Positions 24,544 to 31,457 of a DNA stretch of 64,000 bases are shown one piece after another. The stretch is from positions 195,851 through 259,850 of the forward strand of contig NZ_MJGN01000056.1 in NCBI RefSeq assembly GCF_001865065.1. Reading direction: 5' to 3'. Under the pieces are notes generated by a model, which saw only the letters and a list, made by a program, of their open reading frames with translations, made no database searches and was not told the DNA's origin. Every line of letters begins with the position of its first letter. Position 1 is the first letter of the stretch. Origin of the DNA: Curtobacterium sp. MCBA15_008 (GTDB lineage: Bacteria; Actinomycetota; Actinomycetes; Actinomycetales; Microbacteriaceae). The position numbers were made by a program, and so were the translations under genes.

Positions 24544-25287
24544 CTACCGAGACGGCAAGGTCCTTGTGGTGATCAGCGAGATCGCGCCGACGGTCAGAAC
24601 GGCGGCGATTGCGACGGGCAGGCGGTACGCGAGCACGACCACGATGTCAGCGGCACCTCCGCCGACTGCGAGCACGATCACCGCGTTCGCCACGAGCACC
24701 ACCACGATCAGCGCCGTCGCCAGCGTGACCAGCGTGCGCTCGGGAAGACGCAGGGGTGCGACCTCCCGCCGGGGTGCGCGTCGCCACCACAGCACCGCGG
24801 CAGCGAGGAGCGCAAGGAGACCCAGCACACTCGACGCGTCCTGCACGATCGAGTAGACGGGGTGGCCGGCTATCACGTCGCGGAGGAACGGGAGCCGTCT
24901 GACGGCCCAGCCACGCTCGTGCGAGAACGCGTCCCACACCACATGGGTGACACTTCCAGCCACGCACCCTGCGACCACCGCCACGATCCGCCGCGCCGGA
25001 ACCCGCTCCGGCCGTCCCCAGGCCTCCGGCACTCGGTTCCGCACGCCTGGCACGGCAGTGGCCCACGCCGGGCGGATGAGCCACCACCACGTCACGAGCA
25101 CGACCAGTGACACCGCGAGGTCGATCGTGAACACGCCCCACCACGAGTGCGTCACCGCGTACTTCGGCAGGAACGGAACGAACAAGACGGCGTCAGGAGC
25201 CATCGCACCGACGGCGACCGCGGCGACGGGCAACCGCGTCTTCCGCGCGGCGAGGGCGACGACCGAGTGGCTGACGGTGAAGGGCAT
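24544..25287 (-). CDS. DUF4184-family membrane protein
   Basis: A 247-residue integral membrane protein opening with MPFTVSHSVVALAARKTRLPVAAVAVGAMAPDAVLFVPF, the hallmark of DUF4184 (His and Asp in the first two helices), and continuing with CVAGSVTHVVWDAFSHERGWAVRR. The His/Asp pattern resembles membrane-bound metal-dependent hydrolases of the YdjM type, but no activity is established. ATG 25287 is preferred to the upstream in-frame start because the family begins at MPFT. The minus-strand hexamer CACGCT lies 5 nt upstream. Confidence 0.75.
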   Translation of the reverse strand: MPFTVSHSVVALAARKTRLPVAAVAVGAMAPDAVLFVPFLPKYAVTHSWWGVFTIDLAVSLVVLVTWWWLIRPAWATAVPGVRNRVPEAWGRPERVPARRIVAVVAGCVAGSVTHVVWDAFSHERGWAVRRLPFLRDVIAGHPVYSIVQDASSVLGLLALLAAAVLWWRRAPRREVAPLRLPERTLVTLATALIVVVLVANAVIVLAVGGGAADIVVVLAYRLPVAIAAVLTVGAISLITTRTLPSR

Positions 25288-25403
25288 GATCAAGCGTGCC
25301 CTTCTGCGGGAGGTCGACGCATCGCTCCGGGGGATGAACCATCCCACGCGATCTCAACGCAGGTACACAGCACGATCGACCACCGGGCACTCCGTCAGGG
25401 AGC

Positions 25404-25446
25404 AGGACGAACGGCCCCGCACGAAGGGTGCGGGGCCGTTCGTCCT
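25404..25446 (+). terminator. Perfect 19-bp inverted repeat, probable terminator
   Basis: AGGACGAACGGCCCCGCAC and GTGCGGGGCCGTTCGTCCT pair perfectly over a 5-base loop (GAAGG). There is no T-run, but the stem is strong on either strand. It lies in a 547-bp gap that otherwise holds only one short candidate ORF. Confidence 0.6.
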
Positions 25447-25528
25447 AGGGTATTGGGGAATGCCTGCCTCGCCATCCGATCGGCGGCCGGACGACGATGT
25501 CGGGCAGCGTGAGCCCCTGCGGCCTGGG

Positions 25529-25690
25529 TCAGGGGGACGGTGGTGACACGTGGGAAGCGCGATCAGCGGACTCGTCCTGGTCGGGCTCGCCGTCGCTGCT
25601 GCGCGGCGGGACCGGGCCGTCACGCTCCTCGGCGATCCCGTTGCACACCCAGTCGATCGCCTCGGCGTCGAGCCGCTCGTGTCGTCCCAT
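25529..25690 (-). CDS. Candidate 53-residue acidic ORF
   Basis: An ATG-started frame, beginning MGRHERLDAEAIDWVCNGIAEERDG and ending in a Ser/Asp/Glu/Pro-rich tail, runs to TGA at 25531-25529. AACCAT lies about 7 nt upstream as a possible -10 element for a leaderless message. The first half could form one amphipathic helix. No family is recognised and it may be spurious. Confidence 0.25.
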   Translation of the reverse strand: MGRHERLDAEAIDWVCNGIAEERDGPVPPRSSDGEPDQDESADRASHVSPPSP

Positions 25691-25822
25691 CAGGATGATG
25701 GTTGCAGCCTCGGTCCGGGCGCCGGCACAGACTCGAGCTCCTTCGACCCCTCGCGATCACGTAGCCCCATCGGATGACCCGCGGTCATCTCCGGAGCGGA
25801 CGTCCTCCGACGTTCCGTCACG

Positions 25823-25835
25823 TAAGTTGTCGGGA
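25823..25835 (+). promoter_or_regulatory. -10 element for leaderless small membrane protein
   Basis: TAAGTT at 25823-25828 ends 6 nt before ATG 25835. Confidence 0.5.
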
Positions 25836-26032
25836 TGCACATGACGTACAAGAAGCGTGCCGTCAACCTCGGTTTCGGCGTCGGGATCGCGCTCATCGTC
25901 GCGGGGTTGCTGATGATCTGGTTCGCGCCGGCGGTGTGGAGTGGTTGGGCGACGTTCTTCGTCGTCGCCGGAGTCCTCGCCGCTCTCGTCGGCTTCGTCT
26001 TCGCCCTCATCCCGGCCGAAGAGCAACGCTGA
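25835..26032 (+). CDS. 65-residue membrane protein, two helices
   Basis: Short protein with two clear membrane helices, VGIALIVAGLLMIWFAPAVW and WATFFVVAGVLAALVGFVFALI, and a basic N-terminus (MTYKKR). No family is recognised. The -10 box placed exactly for a leaderless message supports it as a real gene. Confidence 0.6.
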   Translation: MHMTYKKRAVNLGFGVGIALIVAGLLMIWFAPAVWSGWATFFVVAGVLAALVGFVFALIPAEEQR

Positions 26033-26086
26033 GCCGTCCCCGGCTGGTGCGGCGCAGCGGATGCGGCCCTCGACCGACCGCGCCCG

Positions 26087-27010
26087 TCAGTGCCCGCGGT
26101 GGGGGTTCGCCGTGACGACGAACTTCGTGGACGCCGTCTGCGTCGAGGACTGCCCGACGAGGGCGAGCCGGTACGTGCCCGGGCGCGGCACGAGGGACGA
26201 CGACAGCCGGACGGTGCCGGACACCGACCCGCCGGTGCTCGCCGTCAGCGACGCCCCGGTCGACCGACCGTTCACCGTGACGAGCACGCGCTCGCACGGT
26301 GCGTACCCACCCCCGCGCACCACCACACCACGCGACGTCGCCGCGGACTGCGTCGTGGTCGCCGCGCTCGCGGTGGCCGTTGGCTTCGGGGTGAACAGGT
26401 CGGTCTCGTTGCCGAGCGTGATGCGGGTCAGCGTCGAGTTCCGCCCCGAGAACTTCTGGTCGCCGGGGACCGTCGACCAGCCGGTGATCGTCGCGTGCTC
26501 CCGCTGCAGGAGCGTGGTCAGCTGCGCGGAGGTGTACGTCGTGGTCGGGGACGCGCTGTCGGTCCACGTCGGGCTCGTCCCGGTCTGGGGGATCGTGGTG
26601 AACCCGCCGTCGGAGGTCGCGAGCGTGATGGAGTCGAGGTTCGTCACGACGAAGGAGGCATCCCGCACCGCGGTCCACAGCCCGGCACCGGACACCGGGT
26701 GCGCGAGCGTGTGGGTGAGCGCGAACAGCGAGCCGTCCAGTGTGGTCAGGCCGTTCGGCCCGAACGTCGCGTACCTGGTGATCGGCTGCACCGTCGAGCC
26801 CTCGCGGAACGGCGAGAAGACCCAGCTGCCGGCGGCCGGTGTCCCGGTGACGGAGAGGTCCTCGACCAAGTCGGCGGCGCCCACCCACCGGACGGTCGCA
26901 GCCGACGTGGTGCAGGTCGCCGCCTGCGCGGTCGCGGGGATCATGACGGCCGCGGTGGTCGCGATGCCGACGGCCGCGATGGCCGCAGCGAGACGAGTTG
27001 GAGTGCGCAC
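26087..27010 (-). CDS. Secreted protein with Ig-like C-terminal region
   Basis: A 307-residue exported protein. The signal peptide (GTG start; LAAAIAAVGIATTAAVMIPATAQA-ATC) is cleaved near residue 31. The middle consists of beta-rich sequence and a Thr/Ser-rich linker (PTATASAATTTQS, about 205-220). The last 85 residues (GVVVRGGGYAPCERVLVTVNGRSTGASLTA...GTVRLSSSLVPRPGTYRLALVGQSS) resemble an IPT/Ig-like domain found in actinobacterial cell-surface proteins. No sortase motif or catalytic residue is seen. The promoter was not identified. Confidence 0.65.
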   Translation of the reverse strand: MRTPTRLAAAIAAVGIATTAAVMIPATAQAATCTTSAATVRWVGAADLVEDLSVTGTPAAGSWVFSPFREGSTVQPITRYATFGPNGLTTLDGSLFALTHTLAHPVSGAGLWTAVRDASFVVTNLDSITLATSDGGFTTIPQTGTSPTWTDSASPTTTYTSAQLTTLLQREHATITGWSTVPGDQKFSGRNSTLTRITLGNETDLFTPKPTATASAATTTQSAATSRGVVVRGGGYAPCERVLVTVNGRSTGASLTASTGGSVSGTVRLSSSLVPRPGTYRLALVGQSSTQTASTKFVVTANPHRGH

Positions 27011-27174
27011 GAGGAATCCGTTCGGGTCGGATCAGCCGGGGCGGCCAACCCGCCCGGCGAACGCGCCTCGAGGAGTGCGGATGCGCGATTCAGCCGGAGG
27101 CTAGCAGTGGGCCGGGGGTGCCGGAAGGGGCGTTCGGAGATCGGCGGGATCGGTGCGTTCCTCCGGGAGGGAAC

Positions 27175-27240
27175 GGTGCGCTCGTGGGGGCGGAAGCTGC
27201 CAGGCGAGCGGTGCAGCTGGTCCTCGAGGCACGCCGGTGA
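27175..27240 (+). pseudogene. Nudix hydrolase remnant (C-terminal 21 codons)
   Basis: In one plus-strand frame this encodes ALVGAEAARRAVQLVLEARR followed by a stop, nearly the same as LVPEAARQAVQLVLEARR at the end of the Nudix gene at 24004-24471 (minus strand). Over the 46 aligned bases only five differ. The Nudix box itself is absent upstream, so this is a decayed, inverted copy rather than a gene. The rest of 27011-27317 shows no gene. Confidence 0.6.
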
Positions 27241-27317
27241 AGGATCGGCGTGCGGTGGGGCATGCTCGAACACGGGTGTCCTGAGTCGGGTTCCCTGAGA
27301 CGGAAACGGGCTTCACG

Positions 27318-27554
27318 ATGTCTGGACAGCGAATCGGGATGGTCACCGCAGGATGCTTCGTCATCGTCGCCTGCGTCGGCGTGATGGTGACCTCGCGCGG
27401 ACTCGCGCGCACCATCCACGAGGCATCCTGGGGCAGGTTCGGGGTGCCGTTCCGGCCGCGACTCGCGCGCATGGGCGTCATCGGAGCTGGCGCGCTCGGA
27501 GTGCTGGTCGGCTCGAGTGTGGTGGTCCTGGCGCTCACGGTCGCTACCTCCTGA
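27318..27554 (+). CDS. 78-residue membrane protein, two helices
   Basis: ATG 27318 starts a protein with helices MVTAGCFVIVACVGVMVTS and MGVIGAGALGVLVGSSVVVLALTVA joined by a basic loop (RFGVPFRPRLAR). No family is recognised. A weak GGAAACGG lies upstream. Coding pattern is plausible but evidence is limited. Confidence 0.5.
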   Translation: MSGQRIGMVTAGCFVIVACVGVMVTSRGLARTIHEASWGRFGVPFRPRLARMGVIGAGALGVLVGSSVVVLALTVATS

Positions 27555-27602
27555 CGCGCGGCCCGGAGTGGATCGACCTCGGACACGGTTCGGCCACCGT
27601 GT

Positions 27603-27615
27603 CATCCTGTCGGTG
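27603..27615 (+). promoter_or_regulatory. -10 element for leaderless 97-residue protein
   Basis: CATCCT at 27603-27608 ends 6 nt before GTG 27615. Confidence 0.4.
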
Positions 27616-27908
27616 TGCACTTCCGGCTGATGAACGACTACAGCCTGGAGTGGCCGTTCTGGGATGAGGACGGCCTCTGCGAGGAGGGCACGCCGTCCCT
27701 CTCGCCGAAGCTCGTGACCGAGGTGCTTGCCTGGGCTGACGACTTCAACGACCACTACGGCATCGACGCGGGCTGGCCGTCCGAAGCCGCCGCACGCTCT
27801 CACGAGCGTCAGGGGTACCGCCTCCTGCAACTCGTCGAACGCGAGTTGCAGGCTGAGGACGACGTGGTGCTCGGCTACTGGGAAACGAACACGCGGAAAG
27901 GCCTGTAG
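27615..27908 (+). CDS. Small acidic hypothetical protein
   Basis: A 97-residue soluble protein, rich in Trp, Glu and Asp (DYSLEWPFWDEDGLCEEG, EVLAWADDFNDHYGID, GYRLLQLVERELQAEDDVVLGYWET). The two-part pattern, a short beta hairpin then two amphipathic helices, is seen in many small actinobacterial proteins of unknown function. No membrane segment or signal. Leaderless start predicted. Confidence 0.6.
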   Translation: MHFRLMNDYSLEWPFWDEDGLCEEGTPSLSPKLVTEVLAWADDFNDHYGIDAGWPSEAAARSHERQGYRLLQLVERELQAEDDVVLGYWETNTRKGL

Positions 27909-27975
27909 CCCAGGGACCCGCACCGCCCGGATGTGATCCACGGCGCCGTCGAGAACCCATGAGACGATTCCCGAC

Positions 27976-28557
27976 GTGGGGGAACTGATCGATGACGACC
28001 GGCCTGAACGACCGCCGGTCGGCTCTGAGCACGTGCTCGAGCGGCGAAGGCATCCTGTCCGGCGAGCCGTCGCCGTGGCCGGCGTCGTCGTCGCCACGGT
28101 CGTCGCCGTGCCGATCGTCCTCGTTGCCGGCGTTCTCGTCTGGTGGAGTGCGAGTCACGCCTTCGCGCCGAACGCCGCCCGCGACGCCGTCGAACCGGTC
28201 ACGGCCGTGCTCGAAGACCGCGGGGCGGAGAAGACCTCCACGGATTCCGACCCTGGCCTTGGTCCCGACAACATCACCCCGTGGTTCACCGTGGCCTACG
28301 ACGTCACCGACGTCGCCACGGCACAGCAACTACTGGAACGTTCCGCAGCGGACCTCGGCCGTCCGCTCCTCCCACTGGAAGACGACTCGACCAGCACGCC
28401 AGCTCCCTGCACTGAGATCCTCCACTGGGCAGGGGCCGAGGGACCAGACGGGAACTCCACCCTCACCGCTGAGGTCACCCACGCCACCGACGCAGCCGGA
28501 CAGTGCCTCGAGCACGGCGCCATCACCGTCAGCGGAACAGCTCCGACCCCCAACTGA
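27976..28557 (+). CDS. Single-pass membrane protein with extracellular domain
   Basis: A 193-residue protein with a 28-residue basic cytoplasmic end, one helix (AVAVAGVVVATVVAVPIVLVAGVLVWW, about 31-57), and an extracellular part with two cysteines (PCTEILHWAG and QCLEHG) that could form a disulfide. No family is recognised. GACGAT at 27963-27968 lies 7 nt before the GTG, consistent with leaderless expression. Confidence 0.55.
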   Translation: MGELIDDDRPERPPVGSEHVLERRRHPVRRAVAVAGVVVATVVAVPIVLVAGVLVWWSASHAFAPNAARDAVEPVTAVLEDRGAEKTSTDSDPGLGPDNITPWFTVAYDVTDVATAQQLLERSAADLGRPLLPLEDDSTSTPAPCTEILHWAGAEGPDGNSTLTAEVTHATDAAGQCLEHGAITVSGTAPTPN

Positions 28558-28743
28558 TGACCCGCCACCGAGCACGACGAGGTACTCCGATGACGCGAGC
28601 GTCCGCCGCGCGGTGCGGGAAGCGTCGAGGACCGCGCGTACGCCGGGCTCGGGCGCGAGGAAGGACCACAGGACGTGCATTCCCCGCCGTGCGCCGGACG
28701 CGTACAGTCCCACGCAACGCAGGACTGGCGGGCGGGGAACGCG

Positions 28744-29733
28744 ATGCGATCGATCACAGGGACGTCACTGGTCGTGGCGCTGGCGGCAGCCGCGATGGTC
28801 GGCCTCGCTCCGCCGGCGATCGCGGCCGGGTCGGGAACGATCGCCGTGCAGCTCGCGACGCCGGACGGCACCGCGATCCGTCTGGCGAACGTCGAACTCG
28901 CGGCGATCGGGGTCGACGCCGTCGTCGGGAGCGCCATCACCGACGCCGACGGCACCGCGACGTTCACCGGCATCCCCGCTCCGGAGACCGTCACGGTGAC
29001 GACGCGGCAGCTCCCGCCGCACGGAGCGGAGACGTACGCTCCCGGACTCCGCTCGGACATCGCCGTTCGAGGCGGTTCGACGGTCGCCGTCACCGTGCCG
29101 CTCGTGATCGGCGCCACGGTGCAGGGCGGGGTGGTCGGACCCGCGGGCCCCGCTGCCGGACGCCTGATGTACGCGTGGAACGACGACACCTCGCAGGTGT
29201 TCCGGACGACTTCGGACGGTGCGGGCCAGTACCAGTTCGTCGGGTTGAGCACCGGTCCCTACCGCATCGAGGCGTACGCCAGCGGTACGGCATCGCCTGC
29301 CGTGTGGAAGACCCGGGTGTACCAGCAGCGGGGGACCCTCCCGGCGTCGCAGGTGACGTTGTCACGGCACTACGCGCACAGTGACTACGACCTGTCCGTC
29401 TACGCAGCCACGGCGTCCCGCACACCGTCGGCGCAGCTCAGCGGCGCGAGCGTCGTGGTGACGGACGTCACCACCGGTGCGTCGTTCTCGACCCGGTTCT
29501 CGACGGTGCTGGACAGCGAACAGACAGCGCAGTTCCAGATCCCCTCCGGGCGGTACGTGGTCGAACTCCGGACGGCGGCGACGACCACCACGCCGGCGCG
29601 CGTGCTGTGGCTCGGGCGTCCCGGTGGCGTGTACGAGTACGTGGCCGACCGGGCGCAGGCCGTCCCGGTGCAGGTCGTGTTCGGCGGGTTCAACGGTTGG
29701 GGTGGGGCGGTGCCGGAGGCGGCATCGCGCTGA
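28744..29733 (+). CDS. Secreted protein with carboxypeptidase-regulatory-like repeats
   Basis: A 329-residue exported protein: signal peptide LVVALAAAAMVGLAPPAIAA, then beta-sandwich units of the CarboxypepD_reg or Cna-B kind (GTAIRLANVELAAIG...ITDADGTATFTGIPAPETVTVTT; QFVGLSTGPYRIEAYAS; FQIPSGRYVVELRTAA). ATG 28744 is chosen because the signal peptide starts there. No anchor motif is seen, so the protein is probably released. Role unknown, perhaps surface adhesion or scaffold. Its stop is in frame with the regulator remnant that follows. Confidence 0.65.
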   Translation: MRSITGTSLVVALAAAAMVGLAPPAIAAGSGTIAVQLATPDGTAIRLANVELAAIGVDAVVGSAITDADGTATFTGIPAPETVTVTTRQLPPHGAETYAPGLRSDIAVRGGSTVAVTVPLVIGATVQGGVVGPAGPAAGRLMYAWNDDTSQVFRTTSDGAGQYQFVGLSTGPYRIEAYASGTASPAVWKTRVYQQRGTLPASQVTLSRHYAHSDYDLSVYAATASRTPSAQLSGASVVVTDVTTGASFSTRFSTVLDSEQTAQFQIPSGRYVVELRTAATTTTPARVLWLGRPGGVYEYVADRAQAVPVQVVFGGFNGWGGAVPEAASR

Positions 29734-29910
29734 ACCGTCAGCGACCTCCTCGACCAGGCAGTGGCAGACGGCGCCGTCAGGAACGACGTCACCGTCGGGG
29801 CGGTGATGATCGTCCTGCACGGAGTCGGTTCGACGAGTGAACGGCGCGACTGGCCCTCGGAGTCCCGCGGTGCGCTCGAACTCCTGATCGCCGGGCTCGC
29901 AGCCGTCTGA
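29734..29910 (+). pseudogene. Remnant of a TetR-family regulator (C-terminal part)
   Basis: Directly after the preceding stop, an open stretch without a start encodes SDLLDQAVADGAVRNDVTVGAVMIVLHGVG and then SRGALELLIAGLAAV followed by TGA. This is the usual end of a TetR ligand-binding domain (LLxxAxxxGxVRxDVT... ALxLLLxGL). The DNA-binding half is missing. I interpret it as the leftover of a deleted regulator gene. Confidence 0.55.
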
Positions 29911-30005
29911 CGGTCGTTCCCCGAGACGGAGTCGGTGCCAGCCCTTGCGGGAGCCGATCGGCAACCGAGGCACTGTGCTGCGGAGTGCTCGTCCCTCGTG
30001 CCGCG

Positions 30006-30018
30006 TACGCTTCCGGCA
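30006..30018 (+). promoter_or_regulatory. -10 element for leaderless VOC gene
   Basis: TACGCT at 30006-30011 ends 6 nt before ATG 30018. Confidence 0.5.
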
Positions 30019-30437
30019 TGACTGGACCGGTCCGTGGTGCTCGTGTCGCCGGCGTCTCGATCGACTGTGCGGACCACCGAGCGTTGGCGACGTTCTACGC
30101 TCGACTGCTCGGCGGTCACGTCGACTGGGTGACCGACAGCGCCGCGGGGGTGACGGCAGGGAGCTACACGCTGATCGCCCAACGGGTCGCGCCGTACCGG
30201 AAGCCGGTCTGGCCGGGATCCTCGGTCGTCCATCTCGATCTCACGTGCCGGCGGGATGACCTCGACGCGTTCGCAGAGCACGCGCAGGCGTGCGGGGCGG
30301 TGCTGGCGCCCGAGCAGTTCGATGATCGCTGGGTCGTGATGCTCGACCCAGCCGGCCATCCCTTCTGCCTGACTCCCATCGTGTCCGAGGACCCGCAGGC
30401 CGATCGGCATCGGGACAGTTCCTCGGAACGCTCCTGA
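30018..30437 (+). CDS. VOC-superfamily (glyoxalase-like) protein
   Basis: A 139-residue protein with the paired beta-alpha-beta-beta-beta units of the vicinal oxygen chelate fold: VAGVSIDCADHRALATFYARLLGGHVDWV (first unit) and SSVVHLDLTCRRDDLDAFAEHAQACGAVLAP...WVVMLDPAGHPFCLTPI (second unit). The DPAGHPFCL ending is typical of the glyoxalase-like group common in Actinobacteria. Metal ligands cannot be assigned with confidence, and the substrate is unknown. Followed by an 8-bp tandem repeat. Confidence 0.8.
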   Translation: MTGPVRGARVAGVSIDCADHRALATFYARLLGGHVDWVTDSAAGVTAGSYTLIAQRVAPYRKPVWPGSSVVHLDLTCRRDDLDAFAEHAQACGAVLAPEQFDDRWVVMLDPAGHPFCLTPIVSEDPQADRHRDSSSERS

Positions 30438-30456
30438 ACCGCTCGGCGGATGATCC

Positions 30457-30496
30457 GGCACCCCGGCACCCCGGCACCCCGGCGCCCCGGCACACC
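30457..30496 (+). repeat. 8-bp tandem repeat, five copies
   Basis: GGCACCCC repeats at 30457, 30465 and 30473, followed by two degenerate units (GGCGCCCC, GGCACACC). It begins 20 bases after the VOC stop and lies between convergent genes. Confidence 0.85.
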
Positions 30497-30514
30497 CCGC
30501 GTCACGGGCCGCTC

Positions 30515-31090
30515 CTACGGGAGCATCTGGTGGAACAGGGTGACCGACCGCGTGATGCCGATGACCGCGCCGATGACGACCACCGCGAGGGACACCCACA
30601 ACGGCCACATCGCCCGCCCCGGGGCGACCTTGCGCACCACGACGTACCGGCCGATCACGTAGACGATCGACGACAGGAACGCCCACGGCCACGGGAACGG
30701 GCGGACGACACCGCGGCGCGTCAGCGCACGGTGGTCGAAGAACGCCAACAGCACGTTCGCGGCGTACAGGAGGAGACCCACGCCCTGCACGGCGAGGTAC
30801 CCGGCGGTGTAGATCGACGTCGGGTCGACGGTCCGGACGTGTGACGGGCCGATGAACTCGTACCGGAAGTGCGGCTGGTAGGCGAGCAGCAGCGGTGTGG
30901 TGACCAGGGGGAGCAACGCCATGAGCCACACGAAGACCGTGTCGGTCCGCGTCGTGTCGGGAATCGGTGGACGGGGCGTCTGCGACGTCGGCGGTGCGAG
31001 GTGCTGCGTCCACTGCGCGCCGTCCCACCAGCGGGTCCCGTGGCTGCCGGACGGGTCCGGGTACCAGCCCGGCGGGGTGGCAGACGACAT
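30515..31090 (-). CDS. DUF2510 domain membrane protein
   Basis: A 191-residue protein. The N-terminal PPGWYPDPSGSHGTRWWDGAQWTQH is the DUF2510 motif, a short Trp-rich module found in Actinobacteria next to membrane domains. Four membrane segments follow (VFVWLMALLPLVTTPLLLAY, AGYLAVQGVGLLLYAANVLLAFF, WAFLSSIVYVIGRYVVV, WPLWVSLAVVVIGAVIGITRS). The function of the family is not known. Confidence 0.8.
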   Translation of the reverse strand: MSSATPPGWYPDPSGSHGTRWWDGAQWTQHLAPPTSQTPRPPIPDTTRTDTVFVWLMALLPLVTTPLLLAYQPHFRYEFIGPSHVRTVDPTSIYTAGYLAVQGVGLLLYAANVLLAFFDHRALTRRGVVRPFPWPWAFLSSIVYVIGRYVVVRKVAPGRAMWPLWVSLAVVVIGAVIGITRSVTLFHQMLP

Positions 31091-31204
31091 GGCAACTCCT
31101 CGAACGTGGACGGCGATCGGTTCAGCGTTCGACGCTAGACCGGCGTCGGTCGGGTCGGACCGTCCGGAAGATGACGAAGGATTCAGGTTCGGGGCCCGCC
31201 CAGT

Positions 31205-31429
31205 TCAGATCGGCGTCACGTCGTGGGCGCGGAAGAAGAAGCCGTCCTGCCCCGACGGGTACGGCTCGACGTCGAACCGAACGCGGTTCCCCGGCTGCAG
31301 CGTGTGGTACCCGTCCATGCTCAGGTTCGCGAAGTGCGCGAACACTTCCGACTCGACGTCGTCCGAACGGAGCGCACCCCAGCCGTCCTCATCGCTCCAC
31401 CAGACGCACGTTCCCTCGACGTTCCGCAT
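31205..31429 (-). CDS. Divergent cold-shock-domain protein
   Basis: A 74-residue single CSD. The order of a cold-shock fold is present: GTCVWWSDEDGWGALRSDD (equivalent to the KWFNxxKGFGFI RNP1 strand), VFAHFANL (RNP2, usually VFVHF), then LQPGNRVRFDVEPYPSGQDGFFFRAHDV. The aromatic Phe residues of RNP1 are replaced by Trp-Gly-Ala, so nucleic-acid binding may be weak or altered. A normal cold-shock protein is encoded at 39091. Confidence 0.7.
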   Translation of the reverse strand: MRNVEGTCVWWSDEDGWGALRSDDVESEVFAHFANLSMDGYHTLQPGNRVRFDVEPYPSGQDGFFFRAHDVTPI

Positions 31430-31457
31430 GGGCAGACGCTACCGCGCAGCGGCGCGG

